This document shows positions 27,584-37,864 of a stretch of 64,000 nucleotides of DNA, piece by piece. Position numbers and translations under genes: made by a program. The stretch comes from Aquificaceae bacterium. Lineage in GTDB: Bacteria; Aquificota; Aquificia; Aquificales; Aquificaceae. The DNA lies in contig JALSHV010000003.1 in NCBI GenBank assembly GCA_026981975.1, positions 1 through 64,000 of the forward strand. Reading direction: 5' to 3'. The notes below the pieces were generated by a model, which saw only the letters and a program-made list of their open reading frames with translations, had not been told where the DNA came from and made no database searches. Positions within the stretch are counted from its first letter, which is position 1; every line of letters begins with the position of its first letter.

Positions 27584-27652
27584 GACAGGAATAATATACT
27601 TAGTTTCCGTTTAGGTTGCAAGCAAGTAAAAAGCCGATTAATATATTTTCAA

Positions 27653-27728
27653 AGGCGGGTAGCTCAGTAGGGAGAGCGCAGCCCTTACAAGGCTGAGGTC
27701 ACGGGTTCAAGTCCCGTCCCGCCTACCA
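27653..27728 (+). tRNA. tRNA-Val (anticodon UAC)
   Basis: A full cloverleaf can be drawn: acceptor AGGCGGG with CCCGCCT, D arm GCTC/GAGC, anticodon stem CAGCC/GGCTG around loop CTTACAA (anticodon TAC), and T arm ACGGG/CCCGT with TTCAAGT. The 3' CCA is encoded. Length is 76 nt. Confidence 0.96.
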
Positions 27729-27775
27729 TTTAAAAGCTCAAAAATTAAATAAAAATACAAAATCTATGATTTAAA

Positions 27776-27849
27776 TGGAGACGAGGGGATTTGAACCCCC
27801 GACCTCCGGCTTGCGATGCCGGCGCTCTCCCAGTCTGAGCTACGTCCCC
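27776..27849 (-). tRNA. tRNA-Ala (anticodon CGC)
   Basis: The cloverleaf has acceptor GGGGACG with CGTCTCC, which contains the G3:U70 wobble pair that defines alanine tRNAs. The anticodon stem CCGGC/GCCGG encloses ATCGCAA (anticodon CGC). The discriminator is A and the CCA is not encoded. It faces tRNA-Val tail to tail. Confidence 0.95.
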
Positions 27850-27882
27850 ATAAATGCGTTAAATTAAATTATATTATTTTTG

Positions 27883-29421
27883 ATGGAAATTCCTAAGAAG
27901 AGAAAAAGTCTTGAATCCCAAGAGATAACAGTTATAAACGAAGTCGCGAAATTGTTAAGTAAAGAACCCTCCTTTGAAAAGGCTACGGAGGATATTTTAA
28001 AAATACTCTACTCCTTTTGGAATGTAGATCTGAGCTTTATAGCTCTGTACAACTCGGATCGCAAAGTAGTTCGTATAGTAAAAGCTTTCGGCTTTACAAA
28101 GGAGGAGATAAACCGTGGCATCTTCAGAAAAGGAGAAGGGATAACGGGAAAAGTTTTCAAAAGGGGTGTGCCTGTTGTTCTTACTGATCTCAAAACCAAT
28201 CCCGCACTTCTTAACAGAACGCAAGTTCGCAAAAGACTGAAGGGGAACGAAGTGTTCATAGCGGTTCCCATTAAAGTAGGAGGAGATATAGTAGGCGTGC
28301 TGGCAGTATTTAAAGAATTCTCCTCAAAGGACAGTGTAGAGCGTGGTATAGAAATTCTTATGATACTGGGAACATTGATAGGTATGTTTTACAGACTCAG
28401 TGAACGTATAGAAAGAGAAAGACTGGAATGGGAAGAGGAAAGAAGATTACTAAGGGAAGAGTTGAAGAAAACATACAACATTCACGGAATAGTAGGAAAC
28501 AGTGAGGCTATTTTAAATCTCATAGAACTGATTAAAAAAATAGCTGTTACCGACAGCACTGTTTTGATAACCGGTGAAAGCGGAACAGGTAAAAGTCTAA
28601 TAGCAAGAGCCATACATTTTCTCAGTCCAAGAAAAGAAGGACCTTTTATAACAATAAACTGCACAGCCATTCCTGAAACGTTACTTGAAGCGGAGCTTTT
28701 CGGTTACGAGAAAGGAGCTTTTACGGGAGCTTACACTTCACGAAGAGGAAAATTTGAGATGGCAAACAAGGGAACGATATTCTTAGACGAAATAGGCGAT
28801 ATGCCTCTTTCATTACAAGGTAAAATACTCAGAGTTTTACAAGATAAAGAAATAGAACCCTTAGGAAGTGAAAAAGTTGTAAAAGTTGACGTTCGCATAA
28901 TAGCCGCAACCCATAGAGATCTTCACGCCTTAGTTAAACAAGGAAGGTTTAGAGAAGATCTCTATTACAGATTAAACGTAGTCCCTATTCACATACCTCC
29001 TCTGAGGGAAAGAAAAGAGGATATACCTCTTCTCATAGAACATTTCCTTAAAATTTACAATTCAAAATACAACAAAAAGGTCAAATTATCTCCTGATGTA
29101 ATAGATCCTCTAATAACTTACGACTGGCCAGGCAATATAAGAGAACTTGAAAATACTATAGAAAGACTTGTAGTTATGCATGACGGTGTTATAAGAACAA
29201 CAGATCTTCCACCTCATATACTTGCTTTTAAACAAAAGCAACAACAAGAAGGTAATTGTAAATTACCCTTAGAACTACAAAATACCGAAAGGGAAAAAAT
29301 AATAGAAGCTCTTGAAAGGACAGGTTATGTAAAGTCCAGAGCTGCTAAGCTACTCGGTTATACTTTCAGACAACTTGATTACAGGATAAGGAAATACCAC
29401 ATAGAAATTAAAAAGTTCTGA
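27883..29421 (+). CDS. Sigma-54-dependent transcriptional activator (GAF-AAA-HTH, NifA-like)
   Basis: Activator of sigma-54 promoters, about 512 residues. It has an N-terminal GAF sensor (about 15-165), an AAA+ domain (about 200-435) with Walker A GESGTGKS, the sigma-54 contact loop GAFTGA, and FLDEIGD, and a C-terminal Fis-type helix-turn-helix (AAKLLGYTFRQLDYRI). No receiver domain is present. NifA-like architecture suggests control of nitrogen or hydrogen metabolism, but no target genes adjoin it. The ATG at 27883 is chosen over a TTG one codon earlier. A TATATT box ends exactly 7 bases before it and there is no Shine-Dalgarno. Confidence 0.92.
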   Translation: MEIPKKRKSLESQEITVINEVAKLLSKEPSFEKATEDILKILYSFWNVDLSFIALYNSDRKVVRIVKAFGFTKEEINRGIFRKGEGITGKVFKRGVPVVLTDLKTNPALLNRTQVRKRLKGNEVFIAVPIKVGGDIVGVLAVFKEFSSKDSVERGIEILMILGTLIGMFYRLSERIERERLEWEEERRLLREELKKTYNIHGIVGNSEAILNLIELIKKIAVTDSTVLITGESGTGKSLIARAIHFLSPRKEGPFITINCTAIPETLLEAELFGYEKGAFTGAYTSRRGKFEMANKGTIFLDEIGDMPLSLQGKILRVLQDKEIEPLGSEKVVKVDVRIIAATHRDLHALVKQGRFREDLYYRLNVVPIHIPPLRERKEDIPLLIEHFLKIYNSKYNKKVKLSPDVIDPLITYDWPGNIRELENTIERLVVMHDGVIRTTDLPPHILAFKQKQQQEGNCKLPLELQNTEREKIIEALERTGYVKSRAAKLLGYTFRQLDYRIRKYHIEIKKF

Positions 29422-30077
29422 TGAAAATAGGAAAACTCTTACCCGCCAGATTTTTACTAAGAATAAACAGATTTGTATGTGAGGTTTACACAAGAAAAGG
29501 GAAAGAAAAGGTTCTTCTGAAAAACACAGGAAGACTTGAAGAACTGCTTGTAGAAGGTGCAGAGGTTTTTTTAAAGAGAAAAAATAAAGGTAAATACAAT
29601 TACGAACTTTTTCTTGTAAAGAAAGGGAAAACTTTTGTATGTGTTAATTCCCATATAACACCCCAACTTGTAGTTGAGTATCTATTAGCAAAGAAATCTA
29701 TAAAAGTGCGTCGTGAGATAAAAATAGACAGGCGTAGAATTGATCTTCTTATAAACGATAGAGAACTTATAGAAACTAAATCTGTAAATCTTGTGAAAGA
29801 AAGTGTAGCTCTTTTTCCCGATGCACCCACAAAAAGGGGAACTGAGCATATAGTAAAACTTATGGAAGTTTCAAAGATCTACAGACCAGCTGTTTTTTTT
29901 GTAGTTCAAAGAGAAGACGCAACCCGTTTCTCACCCAATTTCAATGTTGACGAAGTTTTTTCAAAAACACTGTTTGAATTTTACAAAAAGGGTTTCAAGG
30001 TTAAAGCTTTCCTTTGTAAAGTAAGTTTGGAACAGATATACATAAACAAAGAAATACCTGTTATATTTTCAAATTAG
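29421..30077 (+). CDS. sfsA: SfsA-family DNA-binding/nuclease-like protein
   Basis: The 218-residue protein matches SfsA, named from E. coli sugar-fermentation effects, with an OB-like N-terminus and a restriction-endonuclease-like fold. It shows RINRFVCEV, NTGRLEELL, RRRIDLLI...ETKSVNL (a PD-(D/E)xK-like acidic/Lys arrangement) and FPDAPTKRGTEHI. The biochemical role is not settled. The start overlaps the activator stop by one base (TGATG), so the two are co-translated. Confidence 0.9.
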   Translation: MKIGKLLPARFLLRINRFVCEVYTRKGKEKVLLKNTGRLEELLVEGAEVFLKRKNKGKYNYELFLVKKGKTFVCVNSHITPQLVVEYLLAKKSIKVRREIKIDRRRIDLLINDRELIETKSVNLVKESVALFPDAPTKRGTEHIVKLMEVSKIYRPAVFFVVQREDATRFSPNFNVDEVFSKTLFEFYKKGFKVKAFLCKVSLEQIYINKEIPVIFSN

Positions 30078-30089
30078 GAGGGTTTAACA

Positions 30090-30677
30090 ATGAAGATTAA
30101 AGTTACAGAAAAAGATGCTCTCATAGTAGTAGATATGCAGAAGGATTTCATGCCCGGTGGATCTCTACCAGTGCCGGAAGGTGATTCTATTGTTTCCGTG
30201 CTAAATGAATACATCTCCATCTTTGAAGGAAAAAACTTACCAGTTTTTTTCACAAGGGATTGGCATCCTCCCAATCACATTTCCTTCAAAGGACACGGAG
30301 GAATATGGCCCCCCCACTGCGTTCAAGAAACCGAAGGTGCAAAATTCCACTCTGAACTTAAAATTCCGGTGGATAACAAGTTTATAATATCAAAAGGAAC
30401 TTCCCCGGATTTTGACGCCTACTCAGGATTCCAAGGGACTGTTCTTGAAAACCTGCTCAGGGAAAGAGGGATAAAAAGAGTATTTGTAGGAGGAGTTGCT
30501 ACTGATTACTGTGTGAAGAACACAGTCATAGGTGCTTTAAACTTAGGGTTTGCTGTAGTGGTTCTATCTGATGCGGTGAAAGGAGTAGATGTAAAACCTG
30601 GAGATTCGGAAAGAGCGTTAGAGAGTATGCTTTTGATGGGAGCTGTAATTGCTGAGCTAAAAGACTTGACAATTTGA
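30090..30677 (+). CDS. pncA: Nicotinamidase
   Basis: Deaminates nicotinamide to nicotinate in NAD salvage. The 195-residue isochorismatase-fold enzyme has the catalytic triad Asp in IVVDMQKDF (about residue 12), Lys in IISKGT (about residue 102), and Cys in GVATDYCVKNT (about residue 146). The metal-site motif is DWHPPNHISF. A good AGGAGG precedes the ATG. The end of the gene probably contains the hsp20 promoter. Confidence 0.93.
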   Translation: MKIKVTEKDALIVVDMQKDFMPGGSLPVPEGDSIVSVLNEYISIFEGKNLPVFFTRDWHPPNHISFKGHGGIWPPHCVQETEGAKFHSELKIPVDNKFIISKGTSPDFDAYSGFQGTVLENLLRERGIKRVFVGGVATDYCVKNTVIGALNLGFAVVVLSDAVKGVDVKPGDSERALESMLLMGAVIAELKDLTI

Positions 30678-30694
30678 TAATAACGGACTTAAAT
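30666..30694 (+). promoter_or_regulatory. Probable sigma-70-type promoter for hsp20
   Basis: A perfect TTGACA (30666-30671) inside the last pncA codons is followed 17 bases later by TTAAAT (30689-30694). It would give a short leader that carries the AGGAGGT site of hsp20. Confidence 0.5.
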
Positions 30695-30729
30695 TATTTA
30701 TGAAAAACAATGTAAAGGAGGTGGAAAAG

Positions 30730-32576
<1,847 letters not shown>

Positions 32577-32580
<4 letters not shown>

Positions 32581-32849
32581 ATTCTAACTACCACACATGT
32601 AAGGGCTTCTCTTACACCCTCCAAGGAATGGATTTTGTTAATCACCAACCTTCCTAATTCGTCTTGGTTCGTTACTTCAACAAACACTATAATGTCATAA
32701 GGTCCAGTTACCACGTCTGCCGTTTTCACCCCCTCAAAGGTGGAAAGAGCCAACATTATAGAGGGTATTTCCCGGGGATCTGCCTTAATTAAAATATACG
32801 CCCTTATGGCGTTCTCACCTTCAAGCTCCATCAGTTCTGTTATAGACAT
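32577..32849 (-). CDS. Stand-alone Lrp/AsnC ligand-binding (RAM) domain protein
   Basis: About 90 residues forming only the effector-binding half of Lrp/AsnC regulators (RAYILIKADPREIPSIMLAL, GPYDIIVFVEVTNQDEL). There is no DNA-binding domain. Such stand-alone domains can bind amino acids or modify partner regulators, but the role here is unknown. The start is uncertain. ATGs at 32876, 32849 and 32831 are possible and all overlap the hemA end. 32849 has AAAGG about 8 bases upstream, and 32831 would fit the typical family length. Confidence 0.8.
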
Positions 32850-34044
32850 AGGATATACCTTTTCCTCCGGAGACATCTTTAACCTCCTCATTAAAAATCC
32901 TAAATATTATAGGTGCTGCTTCGGGATTGTTTTTCATCTCTTTTATAGCTTTGAAAAGCAGTCTTCTGAAATACGGATCTTTTTTCTTCCTGTGCTCGGT
33001 TATCTCTTTAAGTCTGAGTATAAACGGTTCCACTTTAAGACTTTCAAGCCAGTTGTTGAATTTTTTAACTTCGTCCCAGAGAATTATTTCTCCTCTCTTA
33101 GCTTCTTTCATACGATCCCTTAAGTTGGTTTCTACTACTTCTTTAAGATCGTCTATATCATAAAGGAAAACCTCATCTACTCTGCCAACCGCCGGTTCTA
33201 CGTTCCTAGGAACGGATATGTCTATTATGAACATAGGATCGTAATTTCTTCTCTTCATTGCCCTTTTTACAAGTTCTTGGGTGAGTATGTAATTTTTTGC
33301 TCCTGTTGAAACTATGATTATGTCCATATCCTTAAGGTAATCTTCCATCTCTTCAAAACGCAGAGCATTTCCTCCAAGTTTATGAGAAAGCTTTAACGCT
33401 CTTTCATAAGTTCTGTTGGTTATAAATATTTGACAACCTACTCTTTTAAGATAGTTAGCAGCGAGTTCTCCCATTTCACCAGCACCGACAAGAAGAACCT
33501 TTGCTTTTTTCAAATCTCCAAAGATCTTCTTGGCAAGTTCCACAGCTGCATAGCTGACAGATACAGCATTCCTGCTTATGCCTGTCTCAACTCTCACTCT
33601 TTTGGAAGCTCTAAGAGCTTTTTCAAAAAGTCTGTTAAGAATTTTCCCTGTTGTTCCTACCCGTCGGGCAAGTTGAAAGGATTCTTTGAACTGAGCGGTT
33701 ATCTGAGGCTCTCCCACAACCATAGAATCAAGGCTTGAAGCTACCTTGAAGATATGAAATACAGCTTCTTCGCCCTTGAGGAGAAACATATACTTTTTTG
33801 CTTCCTCCAGATTTTTTTCTCTCAAGAAAAGGAAAAGCAAAAGTTCAACGTTTTCCTTAGTAGAAGAGTAGGAATAAAGTTCTACTCTGTTGCAGGTGGA
33901 GAGAATACACAGTTCCTCTACACCGGCAGAAGTTTTCAACTGCGGTAAGATGTTTTCCGCTTCTTTAAGACTACAAGCTAATTTTTCTCTTATCTCTACA
34001 GGTGCAGTCTTGAAGTTTACTCCCAGAGCGTAAACTTCTCCCAT
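32821..34044 (-). CDS. hemA: Glutamyl-tRNA reductase
   Basis: First step of the C5 pathway to tetrapyrroles. About 407 residues. The catalytic cysteine lies in LSTCNRVELY (about residue 51), and the NADPH domain has VLLVGAGEMGELAA, followed by a dimerisation domain. The start is the ATG at 34044. A TTG one codon earlier is also in frame. A TATAAT box ends 7 bases upstream and no ribosome site is seen, so a leaderless mRNA is likely. Confidence 0.95.
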   Translation of the reverse strand: MGEVYALGVNFKTAPVEIREKLACSLKEAENILPQLKTSAGVEELCILSTCNRVELYSYSSTKENVELLLFLFLREKNLEEAKKYMFLLKGEEAVFHIFKVASSLDSMVVGEPQITAQFKESFQLARRVGTTGKILNRLFEKALRASKRVRVETGISRNAVSVSYAAVELAKKIFGDLKKAKVLLVGAGEMGELAANYLKRVGCQIFITNRTYERALKLSHKLGGNALRFEEMEDYLKDMDIIIVSTGAKNYILTQELVKRAMKRRNYDPMFIIDISVPRNVEPAVGRVDEVFLYDIDDLKEVVETNLRDRMKEAKRGEIILWDEVKKFNNWLESLKVEPFILRLKEITEHRKKKDPYFRRLLFKAIKEMKNNPEAAPIIFRIFNEEVKDVSGGKGISYVYNRTDGA

Positions 34045-34051
34045 CAAAATA

Positions 34052-34057
34052 ATTATA
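34052..34057 (-). promoter_or_regulatory. TATAAT -10 box of hemA
   Basis: On the minus strand TATAAT is followed by 7 bases (TATTTTG) and the hemA ATG. The divergent lipoprotein gene has its own TAAAAT box 8 bases before its ATG at 34080, so the two start regions lie within 36 bases. Confidence 0.6.
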
Positions 34058-34079
34058 TGCCTTGGTAAAATATAAGGGG

Positions 34080-34700
34080 ATGTGGAGGGTTTTATACTTA
34101 CTATTAGCTGTATTTATTCTAAGTTGTGCTACTACTTCCAGGTTACCTATACATAAGGTAGTTGATTCTACCACCGTAAGGACAAAAGTAGTCCTTATGG
34201 AAAGAGAAGGTATAGATCCTGCTTATCAAAAAGCTGCTGTTAGAGAATTTGAAGCTTATCTACTCAAAGAGCCAGTAACCCACACCCTTAAAACAGCTTT
34301 TGGAGGAGAAAAAGTAGATCTTATACTCATAACGCGTAAAGAAGTTCAGAGGATAAAATCTATTACACCTGAGGAGATTAAGAAAATAGGAGAAGAATCC
34401 GATCTTCAAGTTTTGATAGTTCTTGAACCTTTAAAAATCAACTACTCCGAAGGTTCGGTTAAAAGAGGAAATGAATTTTGTATTACAAGACAAGCGGAAG
34501 CGTTAATATCCGCCAAGGTAATGGGAATCCGTGAAGGAAAAGTTATCATAGCAGGTGTTTACAATGGCAAGGTAAAGAAAAGGCAGTGTTCTAAAGGGGC
34601 AGCACGAACCGATAAACTTCCCGAAAAGGACAAGATAGTTGTTAAAGCTCTTAAAAAAGCAGCTATGAAATTCTCTAAGGAATTCTGGAATAACCTGTAG
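34080..34700 (+). CDS. Putative lipoprotein, unknown function
   Basis: About 206 residues with a signal peptide and lipobox FILSCAT (cysteine about residue 16). The body contains alternating beta/alpha segments and a periodic Lys/Glu pattern. VDLILITRKEVQRI and LQVLIVLEPLKI suggest a domain like those of outer-membrane-assembly or CsgG-like lipoproteins, but I cannot name the family. The ATG at 34080 is used because the AAGGGG beside it is too close to act as a ribosome site for anything later, and TAAAAT lies 8 bases upstream. Its 3' end overlaps aroE by 26 bases. Confidence 0.7.
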   Translation: MWRVLYLLLAVFILSCATTSRLPIHKVVDSTTVRTKVVLMEREGIDPAYQKAAVREFEAYLLKEPVTHTLKTAFGGEKVDLILITRKEVQRIKSITPEEIKKIGEESDLQVLIVLEPLKINYSEGSVKRGNEFCITRQAEALISAKVMGIREGKVIIAGVYNGKVKKRQCSKGAARTDKLPEKDKIVVKALKKAAMKFSKEFWNNL

Positions 34701-35505
34701 GAAATTCTCCTTTAAGAGCTAATTTCATTATCTCAAGAGGTGGATTACACCCTGTCCATATCCTAAAGCTCTCCGCCCCTTGATAAAGGAGCATAGGAAA
34801 ACCGTTTTGAACACGACAGCTTTTCTTTTTTGCTTCTTTTAAAAGAGGTGTATCTTTGTATATAAGATCTACTACGATGTGTTTTTCTTCAAGAAGAGAG
34901 TAATCAAAAAGGGGAGGATCTTCTTCTTTTAATCCCACACTTGTAGTGTTTACAATTATGTCCGCTACAGGCAGAGCTTCCTCCGGTCTTTTGATTTTCT
35001 CCACTCCGAACTTTTCTTCAAGAGGAAAGATTTTTTCAGGAGTTCTGTTCCATACAAGCACCTGTGCCTTTACCTTCTTTAAAGAGTAAATAACCGCCTT
35101 GGCAGCTCCACCTGCTCCGAGAACAAGAACAGTTTTTCCCTTTGGATCTTCCAATTCTTGAATAGCTTTAAGAAAGCCTATCCAATCCGTATTGTAAGCT
35201 TCTACAGAAGTTCTTGTAAACTTCAGAGTATTTACCGCGCCTATCTCTTTTGCCTCTGGACTAATTACATCTGCGAAGGATAGAACCGCTTCCTTATGGG
35301 GGATAGTTACGTTTAATCCCTTTACACCACTTGCTCTGAGTCCCTCAAGTGCTTTTTTAAGATTTTCCGGAGAGACTTCAAAAGGAACGTAAAGAGCTTC
35401 TATCCCTGTCCAAAAAAAAGCTGCATTCTGAAAAAGGGGGGAAAGGGAATGCTTTATCGGATATCCTATAACGCCGTATATCTCCACTTTTCCGGTAATC
35501 CTCAT
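34675..35505 (-). CDS. aroE: Shikimate dehydrogenase
   Basis: Reduces 3-dehydroshikimate with NADPH in aromatic amino-acid synthesis. The 276-residue protein has the N-terminal substrate motif GYPIKHSLSPLFQNAAF, the catalytic lysine in NVTIPHKEAV (about residue 69), the Asp of YNTDWIGF, and the Rossmann LGAGGAAKAV. Its start overlaps the nifU-like stop by 4 bases, so it ends the iscU-to-aroE operon although its pathway is unrelated. Confidence 0.95.
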   Translation of the reverse strand: MRITGKVEIYGVIGYPIKHSLSPLFQNAAFFWTGIEALYVPFEVSPENLKKALEGLRASGVKGLNVTIPHKEAVLSFADVISPEAKEIGAVNTLKFTRTSVEAYNTDWIGFLKAIQELEDPKGKTVLVLGAGGAAKAVIYSLKKVKAQVLVWNRTPEKIFPLEEKFGVEKIKRPEEALPVADIIVNTTSVGLKEEDPPLFDYSLLEEKHIVVDLIYKDTPLLKEAKKKSCRVQNGFPMLLYQGAESFRIWTGCNPPLEIMKLALKGEFPTGYSRIP

Positions 35506-35753
35506 GAAATCTTTATCTTTGCAGGTAGTATCTCTACCTTTTTCACCCAGCCGAGGTTTCCTTTGAGGGCTATATCCACCACATTCTTAAGGGATACGTC
35601 TATTACAGGACAGTCGGAACAACCCCCTGTAAACTGAAGGTAAACCGTGCCTTCTTTTATATTCACCACCTTCAAACTACCCTGATGATCTTTAAGAGCG
35701 GGTCTTATTCTTTCAAGAACTTTCTCTACTTCGGCGAATTCTTTCTCTGACAT
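35502..35753 (-). CDS. NifU C-terminal-domain (Nfu) iron-sulfur carrier
   Basis: The 83-residue protein is a single Nfu domain (VEKVLERIRPALKDHQGSL, then FTGGCSDCPVIDVSL) with the CxxC pair that holds a [4Fe-4S] cluster between two subunits. It delivers clusters to apo-proteins. It lies in the same operon as the iscU scaffold, with one-base and four-base overlaps to its neighbours. Confidence 0.9.
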   Translation of the reverse strand: MSEKEFAEVEKVLERIRPALKDHQGSLKVVNIKEGTVYLQFTGGCSDCPVIDVSLKNVVDIALKGNLGWVKKVEILPAKIKIS

Positions 35754-35998
35754 TACACTTCCTCCAATTTTTTATTGTAAAGTATCTGTATATCCTTAAG
35801 GACTGCTCCAACAGTTCCTTCTCCGTAACCCATTAGCTTTAAGAAACCTTTAAGGGACAGTTTATCTGTTACAACATCTTCAATGTTTAACTTCTCTATC
35901 TTCAGAAAGCCATACGGTTTTAGCAATTCCTTAGATTCCGGGATAAGCTTAAAAAGTTCCTTAAGAAGGATATCCTCCGTAATTTTTACAGTGGTCAT
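35753..35998 (-). CDS. Small DUF1858-like protein
   Basis: The 81-residue, mostly helical protein begins TVKITEDILLKELFKLIPESKELLKPYGF, which has the shape of DUF1858 (ScdA N-terminal-like) domains. The usual redox cysteine pair after the glycine is absent and no cysteine is present. The domain often accompanies Fe-S or NO-related genes. It overlaps tusA by 4 bases and the nifU-like gene by one base. The function is unknown. Confidence 0.65.
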   Translation of the reverse strand: MTTVKITEDILLKELFKLIPESKELLKPYGFLKIEKLNIEDVVTDKLSLKGFLKLMGYGEGTVGAVLKDIQILYNKKLEEV

Positions 35999-36249
35999 CT
36001 TATTTCCCTCACTTTTTTTATAAAAAAATGATACTCTCCATCTTTTTCATACATTCCCAGAAATTCTTGCCCTGTGGTTTTGCACCAAGTGGGTATATCC
36101 TCAACAGAGCCGGGATCGTCCGCTATAAGCTCTAATATCTGCCCTAACTTAATTTTTCTTATCTGCTCCGCTGTTTCTATCACTGGAATGGGGCAGTATG
36201 TTCCCGTAACATCGTGAACTACGTCTGGTTTTATGTTTTCAACTTTCAT
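35995..36249 (-). CDS. tusA: TusA-family sulfur carrier
   Basis: The 84-residue protein has the TusA/SirA fold and the sulfur-accepting cysteine in GTYCPIPVIETAEQI (about residue 19). It receives persulfide sulfur from a cysteine desulfurase or rhodanese and passes it on. It overlaps the PP-loop gene by 4 bases, so the natural partner is that tRNA-thiolation-type enzyme. In sulfur-oxidising bacteria TusA also serves dissimilatory sulfur transfer, which cannot be excluded. Confidence 0.88.
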   Translation of the reverse strand: MKVENIKPDVVHDVTGTYCPIPVIETAEQIRKIKLGQILELIADDPGSVEDIPTWCKTTGQEFLGMYEKDGEYHFFIKKVREIR

Positions 36250-37298
36250 CGCACAACCCTCTCTCTGTGATATATCTTATAGGGTTCTATAAAACTGTCT
36301 TCAACAGGATAGCCTCTCAAAAGCATTTCCTTTTTTCCTATCTTCATGTATATTTCAGATTCTTCTCTTTTGGAATATCTTGCTATGATATTGGCTATGA
36401 TTTGATATTCCGCGAGTGTAGGTGAGCCCTTTATAAGACAAAAGGTGCCTTTTCCGTCCCTTCTGTAGGCGTAGTTGTATCTACTTTTAAAACCTTGAAG
36501 GAATTTAACTTCCCCTTCATTTCTCGCCACTATGAGTTTAGTTCCAGAAGGCAATCTGAGATGTCTTCCCACTGCAAAAAGTATAAGATCTTCCTTAGTG
36601 ACAATTCCTTCTGTATTGAAAGCCTCCTTGAAACGTTCTGCATAGGTTTCATCGGTTAAATAACAACAACCGCCTGCGGGTTGTTCGTATTCAAGGGAAT
36701 ACTTCTTAGCTAAATCTATTTGAACTTTCCTGCTTCTTCCCACTATACCCAAAAGTTTTTCCCTGTCAACCCAACCTTTTATCTCAGGAACCGTCGGAGG
36801 AAGAACTTTTGCCGAAAGAGGTCTGAGTATATACCCTTCTAATCCTGATTCTTTTTCTATTAACTTTAGTCGCTGAGGTGTTTGACTCATAGGTCGCTGG
36901 TATAAAACTTCCCCAGTTATTACAAAGTGAAAGCCTTCCTTTTCCATTATCTCTTTCGCTTTTCTAAGCATAAAGATCCTACAGTCTATACATGGATTTA
37001 CATTTCTACCGTATCCGAAACGAGGATTTAAAACTATTCTGTAATAATCTTCCGATATATCAATCATTTCTAACGGCACAGAGAGACGGGCTGCCGCTTT
37101 TAAGGCAGGATTAACGTAGTGCTGTCCGTCCTCTTTCTTGAGACCAAGGCGCCTTTTGTGCTCGGTAATGCAAAAACCTGTGTAAAAGTGGAGCGCCTTG
37201 ATCTCTATACCCTGATCTAAAATCAGGCGGACAGCTAAGGAGCTGTCAAGCCCTCCGCTGAGAAGTGCGACAGCCCTGATCCTTTGCATAGCGTTCAA
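36246..37298 (-). CDS. PP-loop ATPase, MnmA/ThiI-related tRNA-thiolation-type protein
   Basis: The 350-residue protein opens with the ATP-pyrophosphatase P-loop ALLSGGLDSSLA. It has cysteines in NPCIDCRIFML and GGCCYLTDE that could carry persulfide, and a C-terminal RNA-binding-like domain (about 240-350) of the NFACT-R type. It is related to MnmA but not the standard enzyme. The predicted act is adenylation of a tRNA uridine and insertion of sulfur. Position between iscU and tusA supports sulfur supply from those proteins. Confidence 0.8.
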   Translation of the reverse strand: MNAMQRIRAVALLSGGLDSSLAVRLILDQGIEIKALHFYTGFCITEHKRRLGLKKEDGQHYVNPALKAAARLSVPLEMIDISEDYYRIVLNPRFGYGRNVNPCIDCRIFMLRKAKEIMEKEGFHFVITGEVLYQRPMSQTPQRLKLIEKESGLEGYILRPLSAKVLPPTVPEIKGWVDREKLLGIVGRSRKVQIDLAKKYSLEYEQPAGGCCYLTDETYAERFKEAFNTEGIVTKEDLILFAVGRHLRLPSGTKLIVARNEGEVKFLQGFKSRYNYAYRRDGKGTFCLIKGSPTLAEYQIIANIIARYSKREESEIYMKIGKKEMLLRGYPVEDSFIEPYKIYHRERVVR

Positions 37299-37762
37299 GT
37301 GCTGAGAAACTCAAATTCACCTTTTTCTTCCCTTTCTTCTTCTTCATAACAATCGGGAATTTTGAGTGCCTCTTCTTCTCTGCCTTGTTTGAGTAAATAG
37401 TCTTTTATAGCTACATGAAGGGTTTCCAAACCTAAATTTGTGCAGTGTATTTTTTGCGCAGGCAGTCCTCCCAGTTCTTCAAATATTTCCTTATAAGTTA
37501 GATTGAGAGCGTAATCTATAGGTTTTCCCTTTACCATTTCCGTTAGCTGAGAACTAACAGCTATTGCAGACCCGCACCCGAAAGTTTTAAACTTTACATC
37601 TTCAATCACGTCCGTTTCAGGATTTACCCTTATAGTAAAGAGCATTGCATCTCCACATGCGGGATTACCACACTGGCCTACACCATTTGCATCTTCCAAT
37701 ACACCTACATTCCTCGGGTTGAGGAAATGATCCAAGACTTTTTCACTGTATTCAAAACTCAT
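37295..37762 (-). CDS. iscU: IscU-type iron-sulfur cluster scaffold
   Basis: The protein of about 155 residues has the three conserved cluster cysteines in GNPACGDAML, FGCGSAIAVSS and KIHCTNLG, and begins FEYSEKVLDHFLNPRNVG as in IscU. It assembles [2Fe-2S] and [4Fe-4S] clusters. The open frame extends 24 codons upstream, but the start at 37762 is chosen because GGAGG lies 7 bases before it and it fits the family. No iscS is in the window. The acidic C-terminal tail is longer than in E. coli. Confidence 0.93.
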   Translation of the reverse strand: MSFEYSEKVLDHFLNPRNVGVLEDANGVGQCGNPACGDAMLFTIRVNPETDVIEDVKFKTFGCGSAIAVSSQLTEMVKGKPIDYALNLTYKEIFEELGGLPAQKIHCTNLGLETLHVAIKDYLLKQGREEEALKIPDCYEEEEREEKGEFEFLST

Positions 37763-37864
37763 TACAGCACCTCCTTCCTGAGCGCAATTCATAATATCTG
37801 CTTTACAGATACACTTTGTTATGACAGAAGTCAATCTCTGCGTTATTTGTAAAATTAATAAACA

